Shown: positions 1 to 10,568 of the stretch, piece by piece
Layout: each line of letters starts with the position of its first letter
How positions within the stretch are numbered: position 1 is the stretch's first letter
NCBI GenBank assembly: GCA_002682825.1
Contig: NOKP01000002.1
Span: 2,945,063 to 3,009,062, forward strand
Reading direction: 5' to 3'
Origin: Neonectria sp. B-13
Taxonomy: Eukaryota > Ascomycota > Sordariomycetes > Hypocreales > Nectriaceae
Length of the DNA: 64,000 nt
The notes under the pieces: generated by a model
Told to the model about the DNA's origin: nothing
Database searches by the model: none
Seen by the model: only the letters and a program-made list of their open reading frames with translations
Translations under genes and position numbers: made by a program

Positions 1-1863
1 CCCTGGATTGATTTTCTCGAGGAATGGATTGGTACCAGACGAGAACAAGGGATACCTTTCACAAAGTCAAGTGTTGGGGAGAGCAAAGGCTTTGTCAAGG
101 TCGAAAAAGAAATCTACATGGATGACTTCGGCCAGCAAGTGGAGGACGTCGACTTCCGCTTGGATGAGGCCAAGATGCCGCATTTCATGCCGAATGATAT
201 CACCAAGTCGATCTTCGAGACAGGCAAGAACCTCCGCTTCATCAGAAGCTGCCATCCAGAACACCCCTTGGCAAACCATGAAATCATCGCGTTGACTCAG
301 CCTCCAAGGACTGGGTGGCTTTATGATTGGGATGCTATTTTGCAGTTGGAGAGTCGGGTGTCTGAGTATCGGGATAACCTATTGGGTGCTATTCAGAAGA
401 GCCGTGCAAACTCTCAACCGCCTCCTGAAATTCAAGGAACCTCATTTGCATTACAGCCCCAGGCTGAACTACAATTCTTTGGTGTGGAAGAGAAGAAGAT
501 TGAGGAACGTTTGCTGGCGTCGATAGACCAGTTCAATCAACCCCTTGCAGATGTTGATGCTGAGGATTCGCTGAGTCGTGTCGTTCGTCACCGTCTTTCC
601 GGCCGCTATCAGTCTCCTTCCAACTCCTCCAACTTTGCGCCACATTGGTCCCTGCTTCCTGTCCTATCATTCGGTGGCATCGCTTCTGCTCAGGCTCAAG
701 TCATCAACCAGGAGAGTTTAAGACTTCTATTTACTCACCATGACTTGAGAAGTCATCTCAAAATGCATCGTGATTTCCAGCTTTTTGGAAATGGAATGTT
801 TTCCAGCCGCCTGTCTCACGCTCTGTTTGACCCCGATCTAGAAACTGCGGAGAGACAAACTGGCGTTGCACGTCAAGGAGGCGTCATGGGTCTTCGACTG
901 GGAGGCCGAGACAACTGGCCTCCCGCAAGCTCTGAACTTCGGCTAGCCCTTATGGGGGTTCTGGCAGAAACCTTCGGGTCAGAAAACGGTTTCACCAAGG
1001 AGAAGCTAAGCAGCATATCCAGAGATTCGTCGGAGTTGCCGGGAGACCTGAGCTTCGCCGTCCGTGACTTATCAGAGGAAGAGATTGACAAGTGCATGAA
1101 CCCGGACTCTTTGGAGGCACTGGACTTTCTTCGCCTATCGTACAAAGCGCCAGTCCCTTTGTCTACCGTCATCACGCCAATGATTCTAATGCAGTATGAT
1201 CGCATCTTTAAGCTCTTGTTGCGAATTCTACGAATGCTTTATATCGTCAACCAACTCTTCAGGGACGTCAATTCAAGAACGAGTCGATGGGACGACCCGG
1301 AAAACGTCTCATATCGATTTACCCGGGAAGCACAGCACTTTTTGACAGGAATCACATCATATTTCATGGACGCAGGAGTTGCGATTCCATGGCAAGAATT
1401 CGAAACGAAGCTGGATAAGATACAGTCTAGCTTAAGCAAACCCACTCCCAACGGCTCGCAAGAAAAGACAGAAAGCCCTGATAGTCTTCGAGAGCTTCAC
1501 TCCCAGGCCCTAGACCGGATTATGGTCGCCTTGTTCCTAAGGAAACGACAACAACCGGTGCTCAAATTGCTCGAGGAAATATTCACGGCAGTGCTCCAGT
1601 ACGCCAAGTACTCCAGGCTGCAAGCCTTAGGAAGAGGCACAGATGGCGATGGATCCACGAATCCCGGAGACCTCTATCGGAAATTCAAGAAGAAAGTGCA
1701 GATCTTCATTACTGTCTGCCGAGGACTGACAGAAAAGGGCCGGTTGGGTAATAACAGAGGGGGGGATGACTCGGGTCTGAGGCAGGACGGCGTAGGCGAG
1801 GATCACATGGTTGCACAGCTACTGATGAAGCTAGACATGAACGAGTACTACTCAAAGCATTAG
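1..1863 (+). CDS. Gamma-tubulin complex component, GCP6-like (5' end outside window)
   Basis: The reading frame is open from base 1 to the TAG at 1861-1863, so the N terminus lies upstream; 620 residues are visible. The C-terminal half carries the Spc97/Spc98 (GCP) signature: FLRLSYKAPVPLSTVITP near residue 375, followed by the long helical block around ILMQYDRIFKLLLRILRM. GCP-family proteins assemble with gamma-tubulin into the ring that nucleates microtubules at the spindle pole body. The divergent, insertion-rich sequence and the FETGKNLRFIRSCHPEHPLA segment fit the GCP5/GCP6 (Alp16) branch better than the core Spc97/Spc98 pair; that branch assignment is inference. ASK1, another spindle gene, starts 246 bases downstream on the same strand. 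Confidence 0.85.
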   Translation, partial: PWIDFLEEWIGTRREQGIPFTKSSVGESKGFVKVEKEIYMDDFGQQVEDVDFRLDEAKMPHFMPNDITKSIFETGKNLRFIRSCHPEHPLANHEIIALTQPPRTGWLYDWDAILQLESRVSEYRDNLLGAIQKSRANSQPPPEIQGTSFALQPQAELQFFGVEEKKIEERLLASIDQFNQPLADVDAEDSLSRVVRHRLSGRYQSPSNSSNFAPHWSLLPVLSFGGIASAQAQVINQESLRLLFTHHDLRSHLKMHRDFQLFGNGMFSSRLSHALFDPDLETAERQTGVARQGGVMGLRLGGRDNWPPASSELRLALMGVLAETFGSENGFTKEKLSSISRDSSELPGDLSFAVRDLSEEEIDKCMNPDSLEALDFLRLSYKAPVPLSTVITPMILMQYDRIFKLLLRILRMLYIVNQLFRDVNSRTSRWDDPENVSYRFTREAQHFLTGITSYFMDAGVAIPWQEFETKLDKIQSSLSKPTPNGSQEKTESPDSLRELHSQALDRIMVALFLRKRQQPVLKLLEEIFTAVLQYAKYSRLQALGRGTDGDGSTNPGDLYRKFKKKVQIFITVCRGLTEKGRLGNNRGGDDSGLRQDGVGEDHMVAQLLMKLDMNEYYSKH

Positions 1864-2049
1864 TGTTTGTTTCAATCTCAAGGAATTTTTAATTAAAAGT
1901 CTTTGGATCAAAAATTGGGTTTGAGTATTCATCTTTCCATGTTGGTGATGGTGGTGTTTTGGTGGTGTTTTGGTGGTTAGTCTTAAGTGCCCGGCCAATA
2001 CCCCGCCACGGTGATGGGTTGTGGGTGGACTGCCCCTCATCGCGTCTCC

Positions 2050-2055
2050 ACGCGT
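2050..2055. promoter_or_regulatory. MluI cell-cycle box (ACGCGT) upstream of ASK1
   Basis: ACGCGT lies 55 bases before the ASK1 start codon in the short gap between two spindle genes. This hexamer is the core MBF (MCB) site for G1/S transcription in yeasts. Placement next to a kinetochore gene is suggestive; a six-base match alone is weak evidence. Confidence 0.35.
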
Positions 2056-2109
2056 TTGATCCATGCATCGTCACCAGCAACAACATCACTTGTATTGTCG
2101 GTCAGCGCC

Positions 2110-3522
2110 ATGTCCCGATCAAGCGCCGCGGCGCGAAATCTGTCCCTAACAGAGGAACTGGAGAGACTCGAGCAGTCCATCACACTGACTCTGCAAGGTA
2201 CCGCGCCCTTCGCCTCTGGGTGTGTGGCTTTGGCTCATCAGCGATCTAGAAATCGACCACAACTTCAGCAAGTCGCATCGAATCGTGACGACTAATATCT
2301 TGCCTCTCGTCGAGAAATATGGCGATCATTCGCGTGCGGTTTGGGAGGCGTCCAAGGTAACAGCTCTCGTCTGGGGTGACGAGTCCAGATCGCTAACAGT
2401 GCCCTAGTTCTGGAAACAATTCTTCGAAGCCTCCGCCAACGTATCCCTCTCCGGCTACGAGGAGCTAGCCAACGATGAAGAAACTACGACCTTGGAAGAG
2501 AGCACCGCGATGAGGGACGAAACTACGGCAGACTATACGGCCCAGCATGGCGAGGAGGATGCAACGGCCACAACCGGCGCGGAGCATTCATCCTACCAGC
2601 TAGATGACTCGCTGCTCGATGATGCAGAGCTCTCGGGCAGCACTCCTCGCCCGCCATCTACGAAGACTTCAAAGACGCGGTTCTCACATCTCGAGTCGCC
2701 ATATGAGACCATGAAACGGGAGATGCAGGACGAAGAGCATCAAACGACCGTTTTGGAAGATGGCGATGACTCAACTGTGTTGTTCGCGCAGCATACGGCC
2801 AGGTTGCCCGACATGTCGATGACGCCACGCGACCGTTTCAACGACGACGACGACCAAACCAGCGAGCAATCGACACACTACAACAAAGACCCCTTGCTCC
2901 ATCGAATCCTAGACAAGACCTACCGTATCCAGGCCACGCCGCACAAGCCAGCGTTGCGGATCTCTCCATTGAAAAGCGCCCAGCCTAAGAAGGAGACACC
3001 CGCATGGCAGGACTCGCCAATGTCGTCACCCGAGATGGCGGTTCCCAAATTGCGCAGCGAGGCCTTCATGTCACCCATGAAGACCAAAGCCCGAGAGCGT
3101 TTGGCGGCAGCGACCCAAGGGCCGAGAACGCCCGGCGTCAGCGTGCAGACACCAGCGACTGCGAGGAAGACCCGGGACGCCTTCGCCGCTGACGAAAGCA
3201 CCATGATGAGCGGGAAGCAGAAGTATGAGATTGATTGGGACAGCGACGAGGAGGATGATGATGTCGATCTATACGCTGGCATGAGCCCGCCCAAGACGAT
3301 CCAATTCGCCCTACCCCCGTCTAAGTTGCTGCAGACCCCTGGTGAGTTATCATGCTGGCAAAAATTAGTGCGTCACGAGAACTAACGAGTTTGTCAGCGC
3401 GAGAGGCAAGCCAGAGAATCGTAGGCGATATTCTCCTTGATGCTGGTGCCGATCCGAACTCGTCAGAGTATAGCCCAAGCATGGTCAAGATGAACGAGGA
3501 CATCCTTAACGACAGCTTTTAA
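2110..3522 (+). CDS. ASK1: DASH/Dam1 complex subunit Ask1
   Basis: Four exons: 2110-2197, 2250-2356, 2408-3341, 3398-3522, giving 417 residues. The conserved Ask1 domain fills the first 75 or so residues: LTEELERLEQSITLTLQ, then EIDHNFSK and ILPLVEKYGDHSRAVWEASK joined across introns to FWKQFFEASANVSLSGYEE. The rest is acidic, Ser/Thr-Pro rich and probably disordered, with several S/T-P sites that could be CDK or MAPK targets. It ends in a short helix-like segment with NDSF at the C terminus. Ask1 is part of the fungal DASH ring that couples kinetochores to microtubule plus ends. The last intron has an ACTAAC branch site at 3381. The ATG chosen is the first in frame with the conserved domain. 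Confidence 0.93.
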
Positions 3523-3930
3523 AGACACCTGGGAAATAGAAAGAGAAGGCCTCAGCAGCCAAGTGATTAATCTGACTCTAAGCAGTTGATTACCAAAATA
3601 TAGGAAAGATACCCCTGAAAGTTGTCTTGCCACTTGCACAAAATCCTGTCATGCGATGGCCCATCCTTGTTCTCCTCACACCCAAGATCGTGCGGAACCA
3701 TCAAGTCCTTTTGCTTTCCGATTGGACAAGCAGGTCTACCCTCGCCCGCAAAACAAACACAGCCCGGGTTTCCAAACCTTGTATCCGTCCCGAGTATCAC
3801 ATCCGACCCATCCCAAAAATCACCGGGGCGCGGACAGCTGGTTTCCGGCCCTTGTCGTCAACCTTTCATCATAAAGACGTTAATACATGAAAAGGGCAGC
3901 AAGTCAGAATAGCCATTGCGGTGTTGGCTA
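3523..3930. other. Convergent 3' intergenic region
   Basis: This 408-base gap separates two converging genes and probably holds their 3' UTRs. I see no gene in it. Confidence 0.6.
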
Positions 3931-4308
3931 CTAGACGCTAAAGCGCACCTGGGACTTCAAAGCCTGTTCCTGGAGCTTCTTGACGTCGATGGGGGGTGCC
4001 GCCTTGGGCTTGCTCTCGGACTTGGGCTTGGACTCGGTCTTGGGCTTGCTCTTGAACTTGCTCTTGAGCAACGCCGCAGTCGAAGAGTAGGAGGCAACGG
4101 AGGCTGTCTCGGGGTCGGCAGCCTGGGAAGGCGAACGATCTTGTTGCTCTTGTTGGTTGGAGTGGAGGATACCGCTAAGCATATCGTTGGTTTGTTTCCG
4201 GCCAAAGGAGGCTACAGGTCGAATAAGCATTGGTCATGGTTGCTTGTGAGGTTATCATATCTGCTTACCGTTGGAGCTGTTGTTGGTGAAGTTGGCGACG
4301 CCCGACAT
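3931..4308 (-). CDS. Small Lys/Ser-rich protein of unknown function
   Basis: Two exons on the minus strand, 4308-4269 and 4211-3931, separated by a 57-base intron with GTAAGC donor and TGTAG acceptor; product 106 residues. The protein starts MSGVANFTNNSSNASFGRK, has a Gln/Ser-rich middle, then a basic low-complexity stretch of repeated K-S-K and K-P-K/E units, and ends VKKLQEQALKSQVRFSV. There is no signal peptide or membrane span. I do not recognise a domain. The first exon is only 40 bases, but the join is in frame and the splice signals are good, so I treat it as a real gene. The simple repeat could be a binding or localisation tail; that is speculation. Confidence 0.6.
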
Positions 4309-6051
4309 GTCGAAGAGTTTATTGGTGTTGGTGAATTGGATGTTGGATTGGTAGGTAATTGTGGAAGAGTTCTGTAGTAGGCAGCGAAGAGCTGGGACTA
4401 AGAAGGGCTTGAAATGTTCAGAGCTAGGACTAATGAGAAGTCTAGGATGTGTTCAGTTCCTGTTATGGAAGTATGCTGATTGTCTGCCTGATATCAAAGC
4501 CCTCCATCTGTGCGGTCCTCATGTCTTTATAGTCGATGCCTAGAATCACAGGCTCGGATACATGACGAATCGTCGCATAGTGTCAGGCAGCCAGAAAGGC
4601 GGTTAGGACTGAGGCTTCCTTGCAACCTCGTCTTGCGTAACATCACGCCTAGTCATCGACAACGCTTGCGTGAGTCATGACGCAAAGCTCAAGCACCGAA
4701 CTCTGCTTCAGCCTCGTAAGGCGACCGGGGTTAAGGAAATTACTGAACCCGGAAAGATGGATGGATGTGCCAGCAAAACTACGTGTCGGGCTGACGAAAA
4801 GACTACGGGTGCTGGTCAGCACGACACGCAAGTCAACTCGATTGGGAATAAAGGCGGACACGCGTGACGCTGGCTGAGAGAAATTTCAACGAAAGAGTAG
4901 GTGTGGGCGGGGGAAGCAGGATGCAATGAGATTGTCCTTGTGCGGCGCGTCATGCCTCACGGCTCATATCCCCGTGTAAGGCCAGCTCGCCATTCGGCTC
5001 CGAGCCGCGCGAAGCCCGGGGAAACAAACCGTCCGGTTGACTCACATGGTCCTAGGGAGTGTGGAGAAGGCCAGGATGGTGTACCGGAAGGGGGGTGGGA
5101 GGTTACGAACCCATGCGGGCGGGTGTGCTATCACGGCTGCTAAGCCGGGCCTGTCAACGAGAGCCGACCAGGAAGACAACTGGATCGAGTTAGCCAGCAG
5201 TCGACTGTCGCGGATAGCCACGACAGTCTCTACGTAAAGCCAAGTAAGCCTTGCGTCTTGGCGATGGGGATTGGAACTAATGACGCTTGTTGATGCGAGG
5301 TTTGCGTACTCACAATGGGTGGTAGGTAACGGCGAAGACGAAAAGTGATCGAATACGGAATACCTAGAACTCCAGGGATATCACAGCCATCGAAAGAGAA
5401 GAAAAAGACTCACAGTAGTTGTGCCTTGTTTCGTGATCCCTACAAGCAAGGCTGTGTCCATGTTACTCACAGGATATAGCCTCAACCCAATTCCCAAGGC
5501 AATCCTAAAACGGGTGGGTGGGTGTGGTGGATGTGCCGTTTACGCCGAAGCATGCTCCGTTACGACCATCACGCAACGTACTGGGCCTCGGAAGACAATT
5601 CCCTGCTGCGCTGCGGGGACCGTCCATGGAGGCACACCGCAATTGTAGAGTGCATCGGCTTACACACACACACGATTTGGGCCTCATTGCGCGGTAAGAG
5701 TTTGTGACATCCTCGCTCACTCCAATTGATATCCGAAAGAACCAGTCATAGAACAGCCAACCCTCGCATATCCAGGTGTACGTCACGCCGGCGAGCATGC
5801 GTGTCTGAGTCTGTCGGTATGCAACCGATTCGAGGGTCTATACTCGAACAGGAAGCTCGTAAGACTCCCTCTCAATTGGAGTGAAGTCGAGGGGTTAAGC
5901 TACCAGAGCCGCGCGCGGGCGCTAAACGTGGCTTGTGATGGGGGTTGAGTGGCTGACGAGGACTTTCGCTGAGTGGCTGGAGCCAAAAACCGGTCCCAAT
6001 CTGCACAGCCAATAACCCGCCCTCAAAAAGTTTAGCGCCCCGCACCATATC

Positions 6052-6093
6052 GATAAGGCCGAGTGCGCATCTGCTTATCTCTTATCGCTTATC
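6052..6093. promoter_or_regulatory. Cluster of four GATA sites upstream of BMS1
   Basis: GATAAG occurs at 6052-6057 on the plus strand. CTTATC, its complement, occurs at 6074-6079, 6081-6086 and 6088-6093 with an exact 7-base period. The cluster lies 97-138 bases before the BMS1 ATG. GATAAG is the HGATAR core bound by fungal GATA regulators such as AreA/Nit2. Function here is inferred from motif density only. Confidence 0.4.
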
Positions 6094-6098
6094 CGGAC

Positions 6099-6130
6099 AA
6101 ATTTTCCCTCCCAGTAAGTGGGAAATTTTT
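6099..6130. promoter_or_regulatory. Paired AAATTTT (RRPE-like) motifs upstream of BMS1
   Basis: AAATTTT at 6099-6105 and AAATTTTT at 6123-6130 sit 60-90 bases before the start codon and are flanked by CCC and GGG, so the pair forms an imperfect inverted repeat. AAAATTT-type RRPE elements mark ribosome-biogenesis promoters in yeast, which matches the downstream gene. Conservation of this code in filamentous fungi is an inference. Confidence 0.35.
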
Positions 6131-6189
6131 GGCAACATTGTATTCGTACTGGATATCGGTCCTGCAGATGCTGGTCACCACGCGCAATC

Positions 6190-9100
6190 ATGGATGAGCA
6201 ACTGCATAAGCCGCATCGCAAGTCGTCCAAGGACAAGAAGGACAAAAAGGAGAAGAAGGAGCATACTGGCGGTAAGTTCCATTGTTTCCTGCGCATTTTC
6301 CCCGTCGGAATGCATGCTAACGTGGACCAGAGCGCAACCCAAAGGCGTTTACCTTCTCCAGACCCGGAAAGCTTCAACGGCAGGCAGCGAGATCGCAAGA
6401 TGTACAACGGCCCTCTACCTACTCTAGCCCTATATCTACAATGCTAACGCTCCCAAACAGGTCAGAGAAAAGCGACTCCATGTCCCGCTCGTCGATCGAC
6501 TGCCTGAAGAGGCACCGCCGCGCCTCGTCACCATCGTTGGCCCTCCCGGCGTAGGCAAGACGACCCTGCTCAAATCCCTCGTCCGACGATATGCCAAGGA
6601 GACCATCTCCGACCCTCAGGGGCCCATCACCGTCGTCACCTCCAAGAAGCAGCGCCTGACCTTTGTCGAATGCCCCAACGAGCTCGAGGCCATGGTCGAC
6701 ATCGCCAAGGTGGCCGACATTGTCCTCCTGATGATTGACGGCAACTTTGGCTTTGAGATGGAGACTATGGAGTTCCTCAACGTTCTTGCCGCGACGGGTA
6801 TGCCGGGTAACGTCTTTGGCATCCTGACCCATCTGGATCTGTTCCGGAAGCCCCAGGCGCTCAAGGATGCGAAAAAGAGGCTGAAGCGCAGGCTGTGGAC
6901 GGAGTTATACCAGGGCGCCCACCTGTTCTATCTTTCCGGTGTCATCAACGGCCGATATCCTGATCGCGAGATTCACAACCTCTCGCGTTTCCTCTCCGTC
7001 ATGAAGAACCCGCGCCCGCTCATCTGGCGCAACTCGCACCCTTACTCCATCGTCGACAGCTTCCGAGACATCACCCACCCCACCAAGATCGAGGAGGACC
7101 CCAACTGTGACCGATCGATCGTTCTGTCGGGATATCTACGAGGCACAAACTTCGCGTCGAATGGCCAGCGGGTACACGTGCCTGGTCTGGGTGACTTTAC
7201 TGTCTCGAACATGGAGGTCCTGCCAGACCCGTGTCCGACACCAGCCATGGAGCAAGCAATGGCAAAGATCACTGGAAAGAGTGGACGGCGAAGACTAGAC
7301 GAAAAGGAGAAGAAGATGCATGCGCCAATGTCGGATCGCAGTGGTCTGAAAATTGACGGCGACGCCATTTGGATCACCCGCGAAAAGGGCTTCAACTTCG
7401 ACAAGGAGGATGAGGAGGGTGAACGTGGTGAGGGCGAGGAGATGATTGTCGGTCTTCAGGCTGAGCGAAAGCTCCTGGGTCAAACCGAAGGCGGTGTGCA
7501 ACTATTCAAGGGCGGCGAGCAGATCAAGGAAGTGGCCGAGGAAGAGGACACTGGAAGAAAGACACAACGCAAAGCCAGATTCGCGGAGCGCGAAGATTCG
7601 GGCGACGAGCAAGCCGCAGATGATGAGGGGTTCGTCAGCGGAAGCGACGAGGGTGATTCTGATGCAGAGGTCGAGTTCAACGAGGGCAAGCTTGGCAAGA
7701 TGTTCCGGAAGGATGTCGACAAGGACGCTAATGAGGAGGATATGGCCTTCGCCGACAGCGACTCAGACCTGGGATCAATGTCCGAGCTGGATGGTGCGGA
7801 CGAAGACGAAGAATACGACTCGGACGAGGAGGCTGCCGCTCTACGGTGGAAAGACAACCTGTCCGGGAAAGCCTTAAAGCTCCATGGCAGGAGGCGCTCA
7901 TACCACACCGGTGATCTTGCAAGGCTCATATATGACGAGTCGATGAGCCCCGAAGACGCACTAAACCGATGGAGGGGCGACGGCGACGAAGAGGAGGATA
8001 ACATTGAAGACGATTCAGACGATGAGGAGTTCTTCAAGAAGTCAAAACAGGAGAAGGAGGATGCTGCAGAAGACAGGTCGATACCCGCATACGACTACGA
8101 GGCCCTCGCGGCGAAGTGGGCGGAGCAGGACAGGGTTGAGGCGTTGCGTCGCAGGTTCACATCCAGCTTTGGAAGACGCGGCGGTGATGACGGCGAAGAG
8201 GACGATGGCATGGGAGGTGACGGCGACGGCGACAGCGAGGGAGACGGAGAGTTCCAAGATCTCGAGGCCGAGCCCCAGGGCGAAGAGGCACCGCAACAGA
8301 CGACTGCCGAAGAGATCGAGGCGGAACGAGAGAAGAACGCCAAGCGCAAGGAGGAGCTCAAGCAGCGGTTCGAAGAGGAGGATCGAGAAGGCTTCCTCAA
8401 CGACAAGGCCAACGCGCGGCGGGACGGCGGCGACGTGCAGGAGTTCGGCGAGGACCAGTGGTACGAGGCGCAAAAGGCGGTGATCCAGAAGCAGCTGGAC
8501 ATCAACAAGGAGGAGTTCGAGACGCTGGACGAGCGGCAACGCTCGGCCGTCGAGGGCTACCGCGCGGGCAAGTACGCCAAGGTGGTGCTCGAGGGCGTGC
8601 CGGCCGAGTTCGTAACCAAGTTCAACTCGCGAATGCCCATCGTCATCGGCGGCGTGACGGCGACCGAGGACCGCTTCGGCTTCCTCCAGGTGCGCATCAA
8701 GCGTCACCGCTGGCACAAGCGCATCCTCAAGACCAACGACCCGCTCATCTTCTCGCTCGGCTGGCGCCGCTTCCAGACGCTGCCCATCTACAGCACCACC
8801 GACTCGCGCACGCGCAACCGCATGCTCAAGTACACGCCCGAGCACATGCACTGCTTCGCCACCATCTACGGGCCGCTCATCGCCCCCAACACGGGCTTCG
8901 TCTGCTTCAACTCCTTCTCCGCCAGCACCCCCGGCTTCCGCATCGCCGCCACCGGCACCATCCTCAGCGTCGACGAGTCCACCGAGATCGTCAAGAAGCT
9001 CAAGCTGACGGGACACCCCGCCAAGATCTACAAGAACACCGCCTTCATCAAGGACATGTTCACCTCGTCGCTCGAGATCGCCAAGTTCGAGGGCGCCTCC

Positions 9101-9748
9101 ATCAAGACCGTCTCGGGCGTCCGCGGCCAGATCAAGCGCGCCCTCTCCAAGCCCGAGGGCCACTTCCGCGCCACCTTCGAGGACAAGATCCTGCTCAGCG
9201 ACATCGTCTTCCTGCGCGCCTGGTACGCCATCAAGCCGCGCCGCTTCTACAACCCCGTCACCAACCTCGTCGGCTGGCAGCCCATGCGCCTCACCGGCGA
9301 GGTGCGCCGCGCCCAGGACCTCGCCACGCCCCAGCCCAAGAACAGCCAGTACCGCGCCATCGAGCGCGAGACCCGCCATTTCAACCCGCTGCGCGTGCCC
9401 CGCGCCCTCGCCGCCGACCTGCCCTTCCGCTCACAGATCGTCCAGACCAAGAAGCAGAAGAAGGAGACGTACATGCAGAAGCGCGCCGTCGTCCTGGCCC
9501 CTGGCTCCGAGGAGAAGAAGGCCCGCGCCCTCATGCAGCAGCTGCTCACCATCCGCAACGAGGCTGCCGTCAAGCGCCGCGCCAAGAAGGACGAGAACCG
9601 CGTCACATATAAGAAGAAGCTCGCCGCCGAAGAGGAGAAGAAGGATGCCCGCGAGAAGCGCGAGTCCAAGGAGTACTGGCGCAAGAACGGCCGCAAGCGC
9701 AGCGCTGCCGAGGACAATGCCGCTGGCGGTGGCAAGCGGAGGAGGTGA
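6190..9748 (+). CDS. BMS1: Ribosome biogenesis GTPase Bms1
   Basis: Three exons: 6190-6271, 6331-6401, 6461-9748, giving 1146 residues, about the usual length. Residues 1-30 are very basic. The P-loop GPPGVGKTT is at about 78-86, and ILTHLDLF carries the THLD (G4) motif. The AARP2CN region follows (around DRSIVLSGYLRGTNF and VHVPGLGDF). A long acidic, low-complexity centre comes next, then the conserved C-terminal block (FGFLQVRIKRHRWHKRILK, with IFSLGWRRFQTLPIYS downstream) and a Lys/Arg tail. Bms1 acts in the nucleolar SSU processome, where it binds Rcl1 and drives 40S precursor maturation. The second and third exons begin exactly where the conserved ERNPKAFTF and VREKRLHVPLVDRLP segments require. 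Codon use becomes strongly GC-biased in the 3' half. Confidence 0.97.
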
Positions 9749-10568
9749 AGACCGGGATGAGGTTGGACACCGTAGCGTGTGTGGATGGCCAGTTAAGGAT
9801 GGTAAAAAAGATAGACGTGTGTGTATACCTTGTTGGGTTGGCGTTGGCGAGAACACAAAATCAATACAGTTATCCAAAGAGCTTTGAAAAGTCCAGATCA
9901 GCTAACATGCGAGAGTGAGGATGTACATATCTGTCACCGGAGTCCCAGGCATCATCCCCCACCCAACTCGAAGGGCTCTCAGGTCCAATGCATAATCAAA
10001 TCACAATGGTTATTCACGCAGGGCAAACAAGCCTTCAAGCATAGAGAAAAATACAAGTTGTAATTGTGCAATCTCAACTAAAGGGAACCAAGGAGAAAAT
10101 GCCCAAGCCCCAAGCAAGCACACACAATGTACAGTCCGTCAACACCAAGCTTCAAGAATCAGGGCAGCAAAAAACGAGCCTCAAGCCAAGCACATCCATC
10201 AGCAACGGACGCGTAATTAAAAGGTCAGAAACACTCCTTTCCTCATCAGCATGAAGTTCGTCCTCCCCATCCACCATACCAATCTCAACCACCGATGTGG
10301 CATTGAGACTCCCCCCCTCGATGAAGGCATCGCCATCTGTCCTTCCCGTAACTTTTTCGTCCATGGCAATCAACCCGAGTCATTGTCGCATTGTAGGTTA
10401 GGGAATGCTCCGAAAAACCAGTTCACGCCAAATTTCAATTTGACAAGTCCTTTGCCCTCGATTAAAGAAAGACACGCGCTCCGAAATGCCGTCAAACATG
10501 TCATTGCCTAGGCCAGCTATGCCCTTTCTCAAGTCGTATACACGTGGAAATCGCATCGTATCGGCCGT
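9749..10568. other. Convergent 3' intergenic region, BMS1 / RTN1
   Basis: 820 bases between converging stop codons, moderately A-rich from 9990 to 10210. It probably holds two 3' UTRs. No gene seen. Confidence 0.55.

Larger units (their letters stand above)
4309..6189. other. Divergent intergenic region, small Lys-rich gene / BMS1
   Basis: About 1.9 kb between divergent start codons, with no gene I can support. The BMS1-proximal 200 bases contain a CCAAT box (6009-6013), a GATA-site cluster and AAATTTT motifs, listed separately. A T-arm-like string near 5100 does not fold into a tRNA. Confidence 0.6.

Noticed and set aside
5095..5160. Possible tRNA on the minus strand: a GGGTTCGTAACC-like T-arm and a GGCTTAGCAGCC hairpin
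   Set aside because: The hairpin has no proper 7-base anticodon loop with a 5-bp stem, no D-arm or A-box is present and no acceptor stem closes.
8042..9612. Long open frames of 380-445 codons on both strands within BMS1
   Set aside because: They overlap the recognised BMS1 frame and arise from GC-rich third positions; their products are low complexity.
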